Positions 1-9,448 are shown, numbered from the stretch's first letter. The stretch: 64,000 nt of DNA from an uncultured Saprospiraceae bacterium (GCA_937139495.1 CAKZQC010000012.1:62001-126000), one strand, 5' to 3'. Translations and numbers: made by a program. Notes: generated by a model from the sequence alone, not told the origin.

Positions 1-612
1 ACGGTTGTCAGGACCTGTGGCCAACATCCAGTCATCGAACCAATCTTCCCAATCTTCTTCGCTATCTACTATAAATCGCACATCAAAATTGCGAATATAA
101 TCGCCTGTAAAAGCCACAAAATCAGGACGTATTTTTTTGACAATTCGATTCAAATCTTGGCGGGTTTCCCTACAACCGTTTCCCCAACAAGCAGGATCGC
201 CTAAACCCAAAAAATTGAGTGCTTTACGTGAATCTCCTCCCGAAATAAAGGACATTGGCTGATTGGGGTCGTCAGAAAGCGTCTGGAAAGAATAGCGTGC
301 CGAAGTAGCACTAACATTATATTGTATCACAAAATAATACACCTTGGCAGGTGTCAAGTTCGTCAATCGCACGAAATGATGATTGTACGCTTTGTGCGTG
401 GTAGTTCGATCAACTGTCTTGGATTGTGCGTATTGATTGAAGTTGGTACCGTGATCAATCGTATCATAATAAACGGTGCCGGGAGTACCTGACCAAGCCA
501 TTGCTATCGTTGTGGCGGGATCATCTCTATAAGTTAGGCGAGGCCACTTGGGCTGTGCGTACAACATATCTGTTATCAAAAACAACAAGAGGCAACTAAA
601 TAATATTTTCAT
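1..612 (-). CDS. Purple acid phosphatase-like metallophosphoesterase, secreted, partial
   Basis: The open frame starts at an ATG at 612 and runs off the left edge, so only the first 204 codons are present. Residues 1-20 form a signal peptide ending in LYAQ. Residues about 21-115 resemble the beta-sandwich (fibronectin III-like) N-terminal domain of purple acid phosphatases. The metallophosphoesterase core begins near residue 120: GGDSR at 125-129 and FTGDY at 168-172 fit the first two metal-binding blocks. The GNH block and later histidines would lie outside the window. Known for the family: hydrolysis of phosphate esters by a dinuclear metal centre, usually outside the cytoplasm. The substrate cannot be told. 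The gene diverges from the DAHP synthase gene across a 407-base gap. Confidence 0.75.
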   Translation of the reverse strand, partial: MKILFSCLLLFLITDMLYAQPKWPRLTYRDDPATTIAMAWSGTPGTVYYDTIDHGTNFNQYAQSKTVDRTTTHKAYNHHFVRLTNLTPAKVYYFVIQYNVSATSARYSFQTLSDDPNQPMSFISGGDSRKALNFLGLGDPACWGNGCRETRQDLNRIVKKIRPDFVAFTGDYIRNFDVRFIVDSEEDWEDWFDDWMLATGPDNR

Positions 613-1019
613 AATTTTGTACTTTCCTTTCTACTCAAATAATAATAATGTGCTAAAATAGCTTTCTAGAGCATTGAAGTTATTGCCTTTTCGGGCAATA
701 ACCTAACTTTTATACAGCTTGTAAATTTACAAAAAAATATTGATATAATAATACCGATCAATCCTTAGCTACTAAAATCTATCTTGCCAAAAATAGTCCG
801 CCCTCCCCTTTTTTATTTCGGCTATATCAAAGTTGTTTTCAAGATCAATTCCTATAAAAATAAAAAACTTTCAATTATTATTGAAAATAATGAAAATAGA
901 GGTCTAACAATGCAACTCTATCAAAATAGCTTCGTTATATTTGTATAGCAATTAAAGATTATTAAATTGCTACAAGAGGTTATTTAATATCAAATGGCTT
1001 CAACGCTATACACTTGATT
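613..1019. other. Divergent intergenic region
   Basis: This AT-rich gap separates the divergent metallophosphatase and DAHP synthase genes. It holds a good plus-strand -7 candidate at 936-943. A weaker minus-strand one (TATTTTTG) lies at 788-795 and could serve the phosphatase. No ORF, RNA gene or strong hairpin was seen. Confidence 0.5.
936..943 (+). promoter_or_regulatory. Candidate -7 promoter element of the DAHP synthase gene
   Basis: TATATTTG is an exact match to the Bacteroidota -7 consensus TAnnTTTG and lies 77 bases before the ATG at 1020. No clear TTTG -33 element is seen at the usual spacing, so the assignment rests on the -7 match alone. Confidence 0.4.
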
Positions 1020-2129
1020 ATGAAAATCAAAAACATCAAAAATTGGGGACTTGGGCTAGAATATGATCAGCAGCATCCCTTAATTATATCAGGTCCTTGT
1101 AGTGCCGAAACACGAGAGCAAGTACTAGCAACCTGCCAAGCAATACAGCCGTATGGCATACATATATTGCGTGCAGGCATCTGGAAACCTCGTACTCGCC
1201 CCAACTCCTTTGAGGGGTTGGGACAAAAGGCGTTGCCATGGCTCAAAGAAGCGAGCCAGCTAACAGGTCTGCCCACTTGTGTGGAAGTCGCCAACCAAAC
1301 TCATGTAGAACAAGCCTTGGCGGCTGGGATTGATATACTGTGGTTGGGTGCCAGAACGACCGTCAACCCTTTTGCGGTACAAGAAATAGCCGATGCACTG
1401 CAAGGAGTAGATATTCCTGTCATGGTCAAAAATCCGATTAACCCTGATTTGGAACTGTGGATTGGAGCGATGGAACGACTCAGCCAAGCTGGAATTGACA
1501 AAATAGCGGCGATTCATCGTGGGTTTTCGGTCTATAATAGCCCCAAATATAGAAATCAACCTCAATGGGAAATCCCGATCGAATTGCGTCGTCGGTTGCC
1601 GAACTTGGAGATTATCAACGACCCTAGCCATATTGCGGGCAATCGTGTATTGCTATACGAAGTAGCACAAAATGCCTTGGATTTAGGTTTTGATGGACTT
1701 ATGATAGAGAGCCACATTGCTCCTGCCAATGCTTGGAGTGATGCCGCTCAACAAGTGACACCAGCAGGACTACAACAGTTGCTCAACTCGTTGCAGAAGC
1801 GACAAACTAGCACGGATAATCCTGCTTATTTGGAGCAATTGGAGCAGTTCCGAAAGCAAATTGATAGCTTGGATACTCAAACCTTGCAGTTGTTGGCAGA
1901 ACGCATGGCTATCGTTCGTGAAATTGGTCTATCCAAAAAAGAAAATAATGTAGCTGTTCTTCAGCTCGAACGCTGGATGAATGTCCGCAAAATTCAACTC
2001 GATAAAGCTGCCGAGCATCAACTCTCTGCGAATTTCGTCGAAGATTTGATCAATACGATTCACAAAGAGGCATTGCATCAGCAAAGTCATATCATGCAGC
2101 AGGTAGAGGAAAAAGAAGTGGGGAATTAG
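1020..2129 (+). CDS. Bifunctional 3-deoxy-7-phosphoheptulonate synthase / chorismate mutase (type II)
   Basis: Catalyses the first step of the shikimate pathway (phosphoenolpyruvate plus erythrose 4-phosphate to DAHP) and the chorismate to prephenate step, joining both ends of phenylalanine/tyrosine synthesis in one cytoplasmic protein. Residues about 15-255 are the DAHP synthase barrel, with SGPCSAE at 24-30 and the phosphate/PEP-binding stretch RAGIWKPRTRP at 51-61. Residues about 270-355 are an AroQ-type helical chorismate mutase (LEQFRKQIDSLD, then LLAERM). This order and the length of 369 residues are usual in Bacteroidota. A TTG two codons upstream could also start the frame, but the ATG at 1020 is preferred. 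It is a single-gene unit ending at the terminator at 2221-2254. Confidence 0.93.
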   Translation: MKIKNIKNWGLGLEYDQQHPLIISGPCSAETREQVLATCQAIQPYGIHILRAGIWKPRTRPNSFEGLGQKALPWLKEASQLTGLPTCVEVANQTHVEQALAAGIDILWLGARTTVNPFAVQEIADALQGVDIPVMVKNPINPDLELWIGAMERLSQAGIDKIAAIHRGFSVYNSPKYRNQPQWEIPIELRRRLPNLEIINDPSHIAGNRVLLYEVAQNALDLGFDGLMIESHIAPANAWSDAAQQVTPAGLQQLLNSLQKRQTSTDNPAYLEQLEQFRKQIDSLDTQTLQLLAERMAIVREIGLSKKENNVAVLQLERWMNVRKIQLDKAAEHQLSANFVEDLINTIHKEALHQQSHIMQQVEEKEVGN

Positions 2130-2220
2130 GCTTTTAGACCGCTTTGCTGGTAGATTTTTAGAGGCTGGATTTACTATTGTTTGCTAGGTTAGATTTCCTA
2201 CTTTGCATTACTAACAAAAA

Positions 2221-2254
2221 AAGCCGCTAAATACATTTAAGTATTTAGCGGCTT
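2221..2254. terminator. Bidirectional intrinsic terminator
   Basis: Perfect 14-base inverted repeat AAGCCGCTAAATAC / GTATTTAGCGGCTT with a 6-base loop, preceded by an A-run. It sits between the convergent DAHP synthase and TonB receptor genes and can stop both. Confidence 0.85.
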
Positions 2255-2273
2255 TGCTATTGGAATTCGACTA

Positions 2274-4898
2274 CTAAAACTCTACGTCTAAACGTACAGC
2301 AAAGTTAATCGGCGCACCAACTAGTGCTGGACGAATCATGTATTCTTGATTCAATAAGTTATTACCAACTACCGAAAGTTTGACGGCAGCTTTTTCTTTG
2401 CCATCACTGTCATTGATGACATAGCGGTAACCTACACGAGCACCTAACAAAAAGGACTCCCCACTATTGTAATTTTCTCTATAATAGCCAATACCAAAAA
2501 TATCATCTGGTCCTTGGAACAATAGATCGTTTGGATCATCATAAATAATATCTTCAAACACTTTGTCAATGTTATTGACTTGACTAGTGTAATTGAAAGA
2601 TACTCCTACTGAAAGTGCTTCTTTCAAGAAGAATGCTTCCAAATCAAATTTGAAGGTATGTGTAGAACGGTATTTCAAGACATTTTGATCAGAAGTAGAA
2701 AGACTCTGGATGTTAGTTCTAACACTATCATTATCCCAGTTCTTAAATTCAGGACTGATGAAAGTATATCCTGTCAATACATTAAATTTGACCGGTCCAA
2801 CAGTACCAGTACCCATAACACTTGCTTCAATACCACGAATACGCGTATCTCCTACATTGATAGACTGGAAATAAATATTATTCAAATCGGTTGATTCCGG
2901 CTTGCCACCACCAAAGGTGAATTCCATCATATTTTGGTATTCTGTCCAGAAACCAGATACATCTAAAAAGCCTTTGAATTTACCAATTTTGAATCCTTGT
3001 TTGATACCAATCTCCGTAGAGAAACCTGTTTCTGACTGTAAGGAAGGATTGGCACGAATAGCCAAGGAATTGGAACCTGAACCAATTTGCGTTGTGATAT
3101 AACGCTCTGCAATCGTTGGGTAGCGGTATCCTTGTCCCCAAGAAGCACGCAAGAAAGTAATCGGTGTGATTTCGTAGTTAAGACCTACACGAAATACAGG
3201 TTTGGCTTCTTGCGAAAGCGAATCAGGATTAGACACCAAATCAGGAACTCCTGTACTTGAATTTACTTTAGGATTGACAATAACTTCTCCCGGACTCTTG
3301 ATAGAGTTGTATTCCAAACGAGCACCAAAAGCGATATTCAACTTAGAGTTTTCTGAATCTTTCTCTTTGAATAATCCTTGCTCTCCTTGTATATAAACGG
3401 CAGCATTGGCAATATCATATTGAGCATTGCCATACAACTGCGAGTTGGAGTGTGTGTACATACCAACTATTCCACTTACTAATTTGAAGTCTCCAAAAAA
3501 TTCAGATTCTATCTTAAATTTACGTTGGTATTGGTATTCCCCATACACCAACTGCGATTGATTGCTTTGGTTTTGTTGATTCTGGTTATTGACATAATAG
3601 AATCTTGATTGTACTCTGTGACGACCACCTTTGTTATCATACGCTGTAAAGAATGGATCTACATTGAAACGAAGCGTATTGTTCTCCGTGATTGTCCCAG
3701 CTAGTGGAATATAGATAGCCGTGTCAATTTTTTGCCCCTGAATTGGCGTACCAAGTATGTGCACATACGGCATTTGGTTGCCCCAAATAAAGAAGCTCGC
3801 AGAAGTACCTGTATTGAAATTGACGTTAACTCCAGCATTTACTTTTTCTGTAAATCTATATCTTGTGTTAGCATTAATACGGAATTTACGTTCATACTGC
3901 CCTGCACGATAAGAATCTTGATAAAAGTAATTGCCACCCAATGTCAAATCAAATTTTTTGATTTGGCGACGGTGAGCAAACTGAACACCCAATTCTACTG
4001 GTTTGCGATAACCATTTGTTCCTGACAACAATTGAGGAGTCACATCATCTTGAGCAGAAGTATCATTGGTTTCCGCATTCCATACTTCGATAGAAGGATA
4101 TTGCCACCAAGCTGTTTCTGCTCTCTTAGGTGTACCAAAAGAAGTTTGAAAGATAGATACTTTCGTGAATGGTTTTTTGGTAGCGTAAGCCGTACGAATA
4201 TTGATAATTCCGTTGAGGGCAGACGAACCATAAAGTGCCGAAGCAGCTCCTTTTACGACTTCTATTTGAGAAATATTCTCTACTGGAATATCACGCCAGT
4301 TAGGGATACCTGCATCACCTGTTAGCAATGGCAAATCATCGACTAAAAGTAAGACACGGCTACCCGCTCCATAAGAATAACCAGAACCACCACGTATATT
4401 AGCTTGACCATCTACGATCGTTACTCCCGGTACTTTATCTACGACTTCATCTACTTTGGTAGCATTGGTGTTACCCACCAAGTCTGGACTTACGACATCT
4501 ACCGAAATAGTTGTTTTGGCTAATGCTGTTCCCGAACGGGTAGTAGTTACCGTTACTTGTTGCAACATATCTACTTCTTCTGCGGTATTGATATTTAGTA
4601 CTGTTTCTTTTCCATTTTCTAATGTTACTGCCTGCGAAAATTTGGCATATCCTGTATAAGTTACTTCTATTTTGTAATTTCCTGCTGGTGCTGTCATGGA
4701 GTAGTCCCCCAAATCTGCAATTACTATTTTTGCGGGTTTTCCTTCTGCATCTTTTAGTATTACGGTAGCCCCATATAGAGGTTCATCACGTACACTATCT
4801 TTCACCATCCCCTTAATCGTACCCTGAGCCATTGCCCCTGTCACCATCAATAATAAGATACAACTTGTAAAAAAAGTCGTCATAAATTGTTTTTTCAT
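2274..4898 (-). CDS. TonB-dependent outer membrane receptor with carboxypeptidase-regulatory-like domain
   Basis: An outer-membrane gated channel that uses TonB-ExbBD energy to import a ligand. The chosen start gives 874 residues with a clean signal peptide (MKKQFMTTFF... ending GAMAQ near 25); an ATG ten codons upstream would put extra hydrophobic residues before it. Residues about 27-110 are the CarboxypepD_reg-like domain (GTIKGMVKDS, YGATVILKD). The plug follows at about 125-230 (VPGVTIVDGQANIRGGSGYSYG, and an ALYGSSALNGIINI-type block). The barrel runs to the C-terminal LDVEF. No SusD-like partner gene is adjacent, so it is not a classic Sus locus. The overall look is closer to siderophore, haem or other small-ligand receptors, but the substrate is not determinable. 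The gene is monocistronic and converges on the DAHP synthase gene. Confidence 0.9.
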   Translation of the reverse strand: MKKQFMTTFFTSCILLLMVTGAMAQGTIKGMVKDSVRDEPLYGATVILKDAEGKPAKIVIADLGDYSMTAPAGNYKIEVTYTGYAKFSQAVTLENGKETVLNINTAEEVDMLQQVTVTTTRSGTALAKTTISVDVVSPDLVGNTNATKVDEVVDKVPGVTIVDGQANIRGGSGYSYGAGSRVLLLVDDLPLLTGDAGIPNWRDIPVENISQIEVVKGAASALYGSSALNGIINIRTAYATKKPFTKVSIFQTSFGTPKRAETAWWQYPSIEVWNAETNDTSAQDDVTPQLLSGTNGYRKPVELGVQFAHRRQIKKFDLTLGGNYFYQDSYRAGQYERKFRINANTRYRFTEKVNAGVNVNFNTGTSASFFIWGNQMPYVHILGTPIQGQKIDTAIYIPLAGTITENNTLRFNVDPFFTAYDNKGGRHRVQSRFYYVNNQNQQNQSNQSQLVYGEYQYQRKFKIESEFFGDFKLVSGIVGMYTHSNSQLYGNAQYDIANAAVYIQGEQGLFKEKDSENSKLNIAFGARLEYNSIKSPGEVIVNPKVNSSTGVPDLVSNPDSLSQEAKPVFRVGLNYEITPITFLRASWGQGYRYPTIAERYITTQIGSGSNSLAIRANPSLQSETGFSTEIGIKQGFKIGKFKGFLDVSGFWTEYQNMMEFTFGGGKPESTDLNNIYFQSINVGDTRIRGIEASVMGTGTVGPVKFNVLTGYTFISPEFKNWDNDSVRTNIQSLSTSDQNVLKYRSTHTFKFDLEAFFLKEALSVGVSFNYTSQVNNIDKVFEDIIYDDPNDLLFQGPDDIFGIGYYRENYNSGESFLLGARVGYRYVINDSDGKEKAAVKLSVVGNNLLNQEYMIRPALVGAPINFAVRLDVEF

Positions 4899-5369
4899 AA
4901 TTAGAATAATTTTACTGAACAAAGTCATTAAATTTAGGGAGGGGTCACTATAAAATTTTTTTCAAGAAACACATTTTTGCTCAAAGTAGCTAATAATATT
5001 TGTCTATTTTTTGAGTAGCCCATTTCTAAAAGAAGTAAAAATAGCATATTTCATATTACTAACTACCTGACAATCAATAATATACCCGTATTAACAATGA
5101 ATTAATCTAACAAAAGCTATGATTTTAGCCTAAAAAGACACGTACAGAGTTTTCATTTTTTTTTGATAAAAAAACAGCTGACATCAGCATAAAAGAAGGC
5201 GTTATTTTTTTCAAAAAAAAGTAGGTCTATTTAGTTAAAATCAAATTAAAGCCGTATTTTCGCTTTCATTACAAACAGAGTAATTTGGGCTGTATTTCCC
5301 ACAAATACATTTCATATAATTACTAACCAACTATTTTTATTAACTAATGTAAATAATCTTACAAAACAG
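4899..5369. other. Divergent intergenic region, AT-rich
   Basis: Upstream of both the TonB receptor (minus) and the T9SS cargo gene (plus). It has long A and T runs, a small hairpin GCTGA-CA-TCAGC at 5177-5188 that could be an operator, and a near-match to the -7 element (TATTTTCG, 5255-5262). Nothing in it encodes a convincing protein. Confidence 0.4.
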
Positions 5370-6404
5370 ATGAAAAAAATTACTAACTTATTGGTAGCAG
5401 CCTCTTTGATGATTGCTACTACTGCTACAGCACAGAACACTTGCTGTCAAACAACTACTGTAGCTCCTGAAGTTGCTTCAGGTATGAACTCTACACTTGT
5501 TCCTATTGACAGAAACTCTCCAGGTATCAATCTAGCTGTTAGTGCAGTTGATTTGCCTACATTAGAGTTTTTGATTACTAAAAAGAATACTGCTGCTCTA
5601 GATGCAATGGGCGCTCCAGATACTACTGGTGGTGGTGGTGATGTTGTTATTGGTGGCGTTGGCTCCAATGGTATCTTCACTCCAAAAGACAAATCACGTT
5701 ATGGCGTATCTCTAGCTGTTGGTGATACATTCGAATTGACTGCTGTTGGATATGATTTGACTGTTGTCAAAACATTAACTGATTCTTTATTGAACGGTAA
5801 ATACTCTAGTGGTGCTCCTTGTTGTAACTTGTTTATCCTCTTGGCTGCTCAGTTACAAGATTCGACTATCAAAGGATTTTGTGATACACTACGTAACAAT
5901 GGTGTAAACGGTGCTGGAGATGTCAACAACATCGAAGATGTACTAGAAGTAATTGATGGTTTTTCTTCTGCTCAGATTTCTGTAGAGTCATTGATTTCTA
6001 TCCTACAAATCATCAACAGTAACGGCGGTAGTATTTCTCCTGACTGTGGTGGTACAGGTACTAAGGATTTTTTCCCTTATGGTGTCAACAAAAACAAAAG
6101 ATACGGTTATGAAGTAGATAATCCAGTAGCTGTTAAGCAGTTGAGTGATGTTTCTTTGTTCATGATGTTCCCTAATCCTAGTATTGATGGTGTTGTAAAT
6201 ATCAACTTCACAACTAGCAAGCAAGTAGATTTGAGCCTGAACGTATTGAACACATTGGGTCAACGTGTTGCTACTCAACAGTTGGGTAGTGTTGACGGTA
6301 ACCTTTCTACTAACATTGATACAGGTAGCTTGACTGCAGGTATGTACTTTGTAGAATTGACTGATGGCGAAGCTAGCCAAACATACAAATTGATCGTAAG
6401 ATAA
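5370..6404 (+). CDS. Secreted T9SS type A cargo protein of unknown function
   Basis: 344 residues. Residues 1-21 are a signal peptide (MKKITNLLVAASLMIATTATAQ). The last 80 or so residues are a type A sorting domain: FPNPS near 266, then SLNVLNTLGQRV, GMYFVEL and the terminal YKLIVR. Such domains direct export across the outer membrane by T9SS and are normally cleaved. The mature region of about 240 residues matches no family I recognise. It has a TGGGGD loop near residue 86 and cysteine pairs (TCCQ, APCCN, PDCGG) that may form disulfides outside the cell. Codon use is strongly biased to GGT, GCT, ACT, GTT and AAC, unlike most neighbours, which suggests a very highly expressed protein. It is a single-gene unit with a strong terminator directly after it. 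Confidence 0.85.
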   Translation: MKKITNLLVAASLMIATTATAQNTCCQTTTVAPEVASGMNSTLVPIDRNSPGINLAVSAVDLPTLEFLITKKNTAALDAMGAPDTTGGGGDVVIGGVGSNGIFTPKDKSRYGVSLAVGDTFELTAVGYDLTVVKTLTDSLLNGKYSSGAPCCNLFILLAAQLQDSTIKGFCDTLRNNGVNGAGDVNNIEDVLEVIDGFSSAQISVESLISILQIINSNGGSISPDCGGTGTKDFFPYGVNKNKRYGYEVDNPVAVKQLSDVSLFMMFPNPSIDGVVNINFTTSKQVDLSLNVLNTLGQRVATQQLGSVDGNLSTNIDTGSLTAGMYFVELTDGEASQTYKLIVR

Positions 6405-6444
6405 GATTAGCATACGCTAACTTACGTTGAATAGATCGCATAAA

Positions 6445-6487
6445 AAGAGAGCAATAACCAAATTTGGTTATTGCTCTCTTTTTTTTT
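6445..6487. terminator. Strong bidirectional intrinsic terminator
   Basis: Perfect 18-base inverted repeat (arms 6445-6462 and 6463-6480, starting AAGAGAGCAATAACC) followed by a T-run to 6487. It separates the convergent T9SS cargo gene and manC. Confidence 0.9.
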
Positions 6488-6507
6488 AGCTAGGCAAATA
6501 GTTGTTG

Positions 6508-7596
6508 CTACGAATATTCTTTGCCAAACTTAGCAGCCAAGCCTTTGGAGACTTGCTTGATTTCTTGTTCTTTATCCTTCGGATAAATCAACAATACATT
6601 GTCTTCATCTACCACAATATAATCCTTGAGGTCTTTGATAACCACTAATTTATCTTTAGGGACACGAATCATACAATTGTTGGTATCTAGTGTCTGCACC
6701 AATTCTGGTGTACTACTACTGATGGCATTTTGGTCGTCAGCTTTGTCGTATTGCTGGTGCAATGCTCCCCAAGTACCCAAGTCTGACCAACCAATATCGG
6801 CTGGTAACGTATAAATATTGTCCGCTTTTTCCATGATAGCATAATCAATAGAAATATCGGGCGTAGTAGGGTACTTTTCGTTCAAAAATGCTTGTTCCTT
6901 GTCGGTTCCCCAACAGCTCTCCCCTGCCTTCAAAATGTCGTACACATCGGTTGCATGCTGCTGCAATGCCTCTAATACAGTATTAACATTCCAAATAAAA
7001 ATCCCTGCATTCCAAAGGTACTCCTCACTTGCCAAAAACTTTTTGGCAGTAGGCAAATCAGGTTTTTCGGCAAACTGACGTACTTTATAGATTTTGCTGC
7101 CCGAATCTTTATCGAAGTGAATATAACCGTAGCCCGTGTTGGCATAAGTAGGCTGTATGCCCAATGTCAACAAGGCTTTATTTTTGCTCACAAAATCTAA
7201 TCCTTCGTTAATGCGTGCTACGAAAGCCGCTTCTTTGAGAATCATGTGATCCGAAGGTGCTACTACAAAATTAGCATTTGGGTTAATTTTGTGCAGTTTG
7301 AGGGCTGCATAAGTAATACAAGGAGCCGTATTGTTGCGAGATGGCTCTGTTAATATCTGCTGATTGGTCAATTGTGGCAGTTGCTGTTTGACCAAGTCTT
7401 TGTAGCTCAAGTTAGTGACCACAAAAATATTTTCTGCTGGACAAACTTCCAAAAAGCGCTCAAAAGTAAGTTGTAGCAAGGATTTTCCAATTCCTAAAAT
7501 ATCCAAAAATTGCTTAGGAAATTTTTCTCGGCTACTTGGCCAAAAACGGCTACCAACACCACCTGCCATGATGACGACATAGTTATTATTGTTCAT
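6508..7596 (-). CDS. manC: Mannose-1-phosphate guanylyltransferase
   Basis: Makes GDP-mannose from mannose 1-phosphate and GTP, the donor for mannose, fucose and related sugars in surface glycans. The 362 residues form a single nucleotidyltransferase domain. The signature GGVGSRFWPSSREKFPKQF lies at 12-30. A sugar-nucleotide loop VAPSDHMI near 120 and NAGIFIWN near 195 also fit the family. The C-terminal phosphomannose isomerase domain found in longer ManC proteins is absent, as is common in Bacteroidota. The gene starts at an ATG preceded by an A/T-rich leader. It lies 106 bases downstream of the SRPBCC gene on the same strand, next to a glycosyltransferase, which fits glycan synthesis. Confidence 0.93.
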   Translation of the reverse strand: MNNNNYVVIMAGGVGSRFWPSSREKFPKQFLDILGIGKSLLQLTFERFLEVCPAENIFVVTNLSYKDLVKQQLPQLTNQQILTEPSRNNTAPCITYAALKLHKINPNANFVVAPSDHMILKEAAFVARINEGLDFVSKNKALLTLGIQPTYANTGYGYIHFDKDSGSKIYKVRQFAEKPDLPTAKKFLASEEYLWNAGIFIWNVNTVLEALQQHATDVYDILKAGESCWGTDKEQAFLNEKYPTTPDISIDYAIMEKADNIYTLPADIGWSDLGTWGALHQQYDKADDQNAISSSTPELVQTLDTNNCMIRVPKDKLVVIKDLKDYIVVDEDNVLLIYPKDKEQEIKQVSKGLAAKFGKEYS

Positions 7597-7702
7597 ATAC
7601 TGGTTGTTATTATTTTGCTGGATTGCTATGTGCGAATTTTCAATCTACGAAAATGCCGCTAGTTTCTTTTGTTCGTGCGGGATAACCAATTGAGGAGCTG
7701 GG

Positions 7703-8236
7703 CTATTTGGCAAACATAGACTGCAAGGAGAGTAAGCTCTCTTCGATGGCTCGCTCAAAATAGTTGCGTATAAATACCGCCTGAAACCTTCGTACAGGAC
7801 TATTGGCAGCTAGCTTTTCGAGTTCCAATCGCCATGCTACTTGCGTATAATTGGTATCAGCAGCAGCCAGCACAATTGTACCTTTAACTACCAAGTTGCT
7901 CTCTTTGATACGAAATACATAGTCAATCTCTTGATTTTCAACTACCGTCGTAATTTCCAAAGTTCCATTGATACGTTTGCTTTGCCACTCTTGTACAGCA
8001 CCTTCGCCTGTTTCATTTCCTTTGTATTCAAACTCTAGCGCTCCTCCTTCTGCTGTCCAGACCGTCCAGTTTTCCCATTCTCGTAGATTGTACAACAAGG
8101 GATATATATCGCGAGTAGGTGCCGCAATAAGCTCGGCTTTCTCTATGATCCAAGTAGCAGGCAAAAATAATCCTGCGGCTAAGACCAATAGCAATATGCC
8201 TGCACCCAATATTAATAGTATAAATATAATGTCCAT
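7703..8236 (-). CDS. SRPBCC (polyketide cyclase/START-like) family membrane-anchored protein
   Basis: 177 residues from the chosen ATG (MDIIFILLIL). A longer frame from 8314 would overlap the upstream glycosyltransferase gene by 44 bases and put 26 polar residues before the hydrophobic helix, so the internal start is preferred. Residues about 3-28 form one membrane segment. The rest fits the SRPBCC fold: an APTRDIYPLLYNLREWENW block, a WQSKRINGTLEITTVVENQEIDY strand region and a long C-terminal helix (ERAIEESLLSLQSMF). Such domains bind hydrophobic ligands in a deep pocket. Many Bacteroidota carry them as uncharacterised proteins. It follows the glycosyltransferase by 34 bases and is probably co-transcribed with it. 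Confidence 0.7.
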   Translation of the reverse strand: MDIIFILLILGAGILLLVLAAGLFLPATWIIEKAELIAAPTRDIYPLLYNLREWENWTVWTAEGGALEFEYKGNETGEGAVQEWQSKRINGTLEITTVVENQEIDYVFRIKESNLVVKGTIVLAAADTNYTQVAWRLELEKLAANSPVRRFQAVFIRNYFERAIEESLLSLQSMFAK

Positions 8237-8270
8237 AATCTTCTTCTGCGTTGCTGTTGTTTTGTGGTTG

Positions 8271-9374
8271 CTATTTCGTTGTTGTTTTATCGAGGTCGTC
8301 CGATACTTCTTCAAATGCTTCTAAATATAAAGCACGATTGGCAATAACCGAATAATTGTCCAATACGGTTTGGCGACCTGCCTTACCCATACTTGTCCTC
8401 AATTCTTTATTTTCTATCAACAAAGATAACTTTTCTATCCATTCTTGTTCACTATTTGCCAAAAAGCCGTTGACACCATTTTGTATAATAGTACTGTTGA
8501 CACCAACATTTGCCATCACTACTGGCAAGCCTATTGCCATGAAAGACAAGCCTTTAAATCCACATTTGCCTCTTGTCCATTGGTCATCTGGCAATGGCAT
8601 AATACCAATATCAAATTCTTGCAATTCGGCTATTTCTCCTTCTAGCGTCCAAGCTATTCCTTGTATGTCTAGTGCAGGATAACTATATTTAGCATCTCCT
8701 ATTACTTTGAAATAAATTTTGTCGCCATACTTTTCTTTTAGCTGATGCAATAGCGGCAAGGCAAATTCTAGATGAGGAATCGTCGAAAAACTACCACTCC
8801 ACCCTATACATATCCTATCGGAAGCTACTTGAGTACTTGGTTTGTGATTGTCGGTATCCAGTGTTGTTGGTATTATTTTTACTTTTGGATTGTACTGCCG
8901 AGCATAATCCGCCAAGTAGTCATTGCCTACCAACACCAAATCTGACATAGCGATTAATTCTGCCGTCTTGGAAGCATTTTTCAAGAAAGACAATTTCTGG
9001 TTATTGGCGGAGACCACAGGAATCCAAATAGCATCGTCAAAGTCATATATCAACTTACTCTTGCGAGCAAATTGGCGTTCAAAAAACGTAGTTCCTAACA
9101 TGAATGCTTCTCGCTGCACATACACAATATCGTATTTGCGAAAGAAAGCTTCTTTAATTAGTATGCCAATTGATTTGAGCAATATCCATGCTTTTCCTAG
9201 GTAATTTCCTTGCTGATAAAATATCTTATCATCTTTTGCATTCAACAAATAACCTTGCTTACAATCAAAGCCTTCTGTTTGTAGATAACTGATGTACTGC
9301 TCAAATCGAAACCGTTGAGATGGAGAACGCATCGGGCGGTGTAGCCCTATAAAAAGTACTTTTTTGTGAACCAT
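8271..9374 (-). CDS. Glycosyltransferase, GT4-like
   Basis: 367 residues with two Rossmann halves typical of GT-B enzymes. The N-terminal part (KKVLFIGLHRPMRSPSQRFR, then YDIVYVQREA and YDFDDAIW) would bind the acceptor. The C-terminal part (ICIGWSGSFSTIPHL, DIGIMPLPDDQW, KCGFKGLSFMAIGLPVVMANVG and a final helix) would bind the nucleotide sugar. The KGLSFMAIGLPVV stretch corresponds to the family's E/K-x(n)-E donor region, although the exact catalytic residues differ from the textbook EX7E. It probably acts on the cytoplasmic face in surface polysaccharide or glycolipid synthesis, in line with manC nearby. Donor and acceptor are unknown. Confidence 0.82.
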   Translation of the reverse strand: MVHKKVLFIGLHRPMRSPSQRFRFEQYISYLQTEGFDCKQGYLLNAKDDKIFYQQGNYLGKAWILLKSIGILIKEAFFRKYDIVYVQREAFMLGTTFFERQFARKSKLIYDFDDAIWIPVVSANNQKLSFLKNASKTAELIAMSDLVLVGNDYLADYARQYNPKVKIIPTTLDTDNHKPSTQVASDRICIGWSGSFSTIPHLEFALPLLHQLKEKYGDKIYFKVIGDAKYSYPALDIQGIAWTLEGEIAELQEFDIGIMPLPDDQWTRGKCGFKGLSFMAIGLPVVMANVGVNSTIIQNGVNGFLANSEQEWIEKLSLLIENKELRTSMGKAGRQTVLDNYSVIANRALYLEAFEEVSDDLDKTTTK

Positions 9375-9386
9375 TCGGTATATCCT

Positions 9387-9422
9387 AAAAGGACAAAAGA
9401 GGAAATTCTCCCTCTTTTGTCC
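9387..9422 (-). terminator. Intrinsic terminator of sucA
   Basis: Stem GGACAAAAGAGG (9391-9402) / CCTCTTTTGTCC (9411-9422) with an 8-base loop, followed on the minus strand by TTTT. It lies 27 bases past the sucA stop and just before the glycosyltransferase start, so it separates the two units. Confidence 0.75.
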
Positions 9423-9448
9423 CTCTATTTTTTAGAGAATATTTTTTA

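Noticed and set aside
994-1017. Eight-codon mini-ORF (MASTLYT) before the DAHP synthase gene as an attenuation leader.
   Set aside because: Only one aromatic residue, no paired terminator/antiterminator hairpins, and it overlaps the region just before the ATG; chance occurrence is more likely.
1260-1631. 123-codon antisense frame in the DAHP synthase gene.
   Set aside because: Shadow of a strongly supported enzyme gene.
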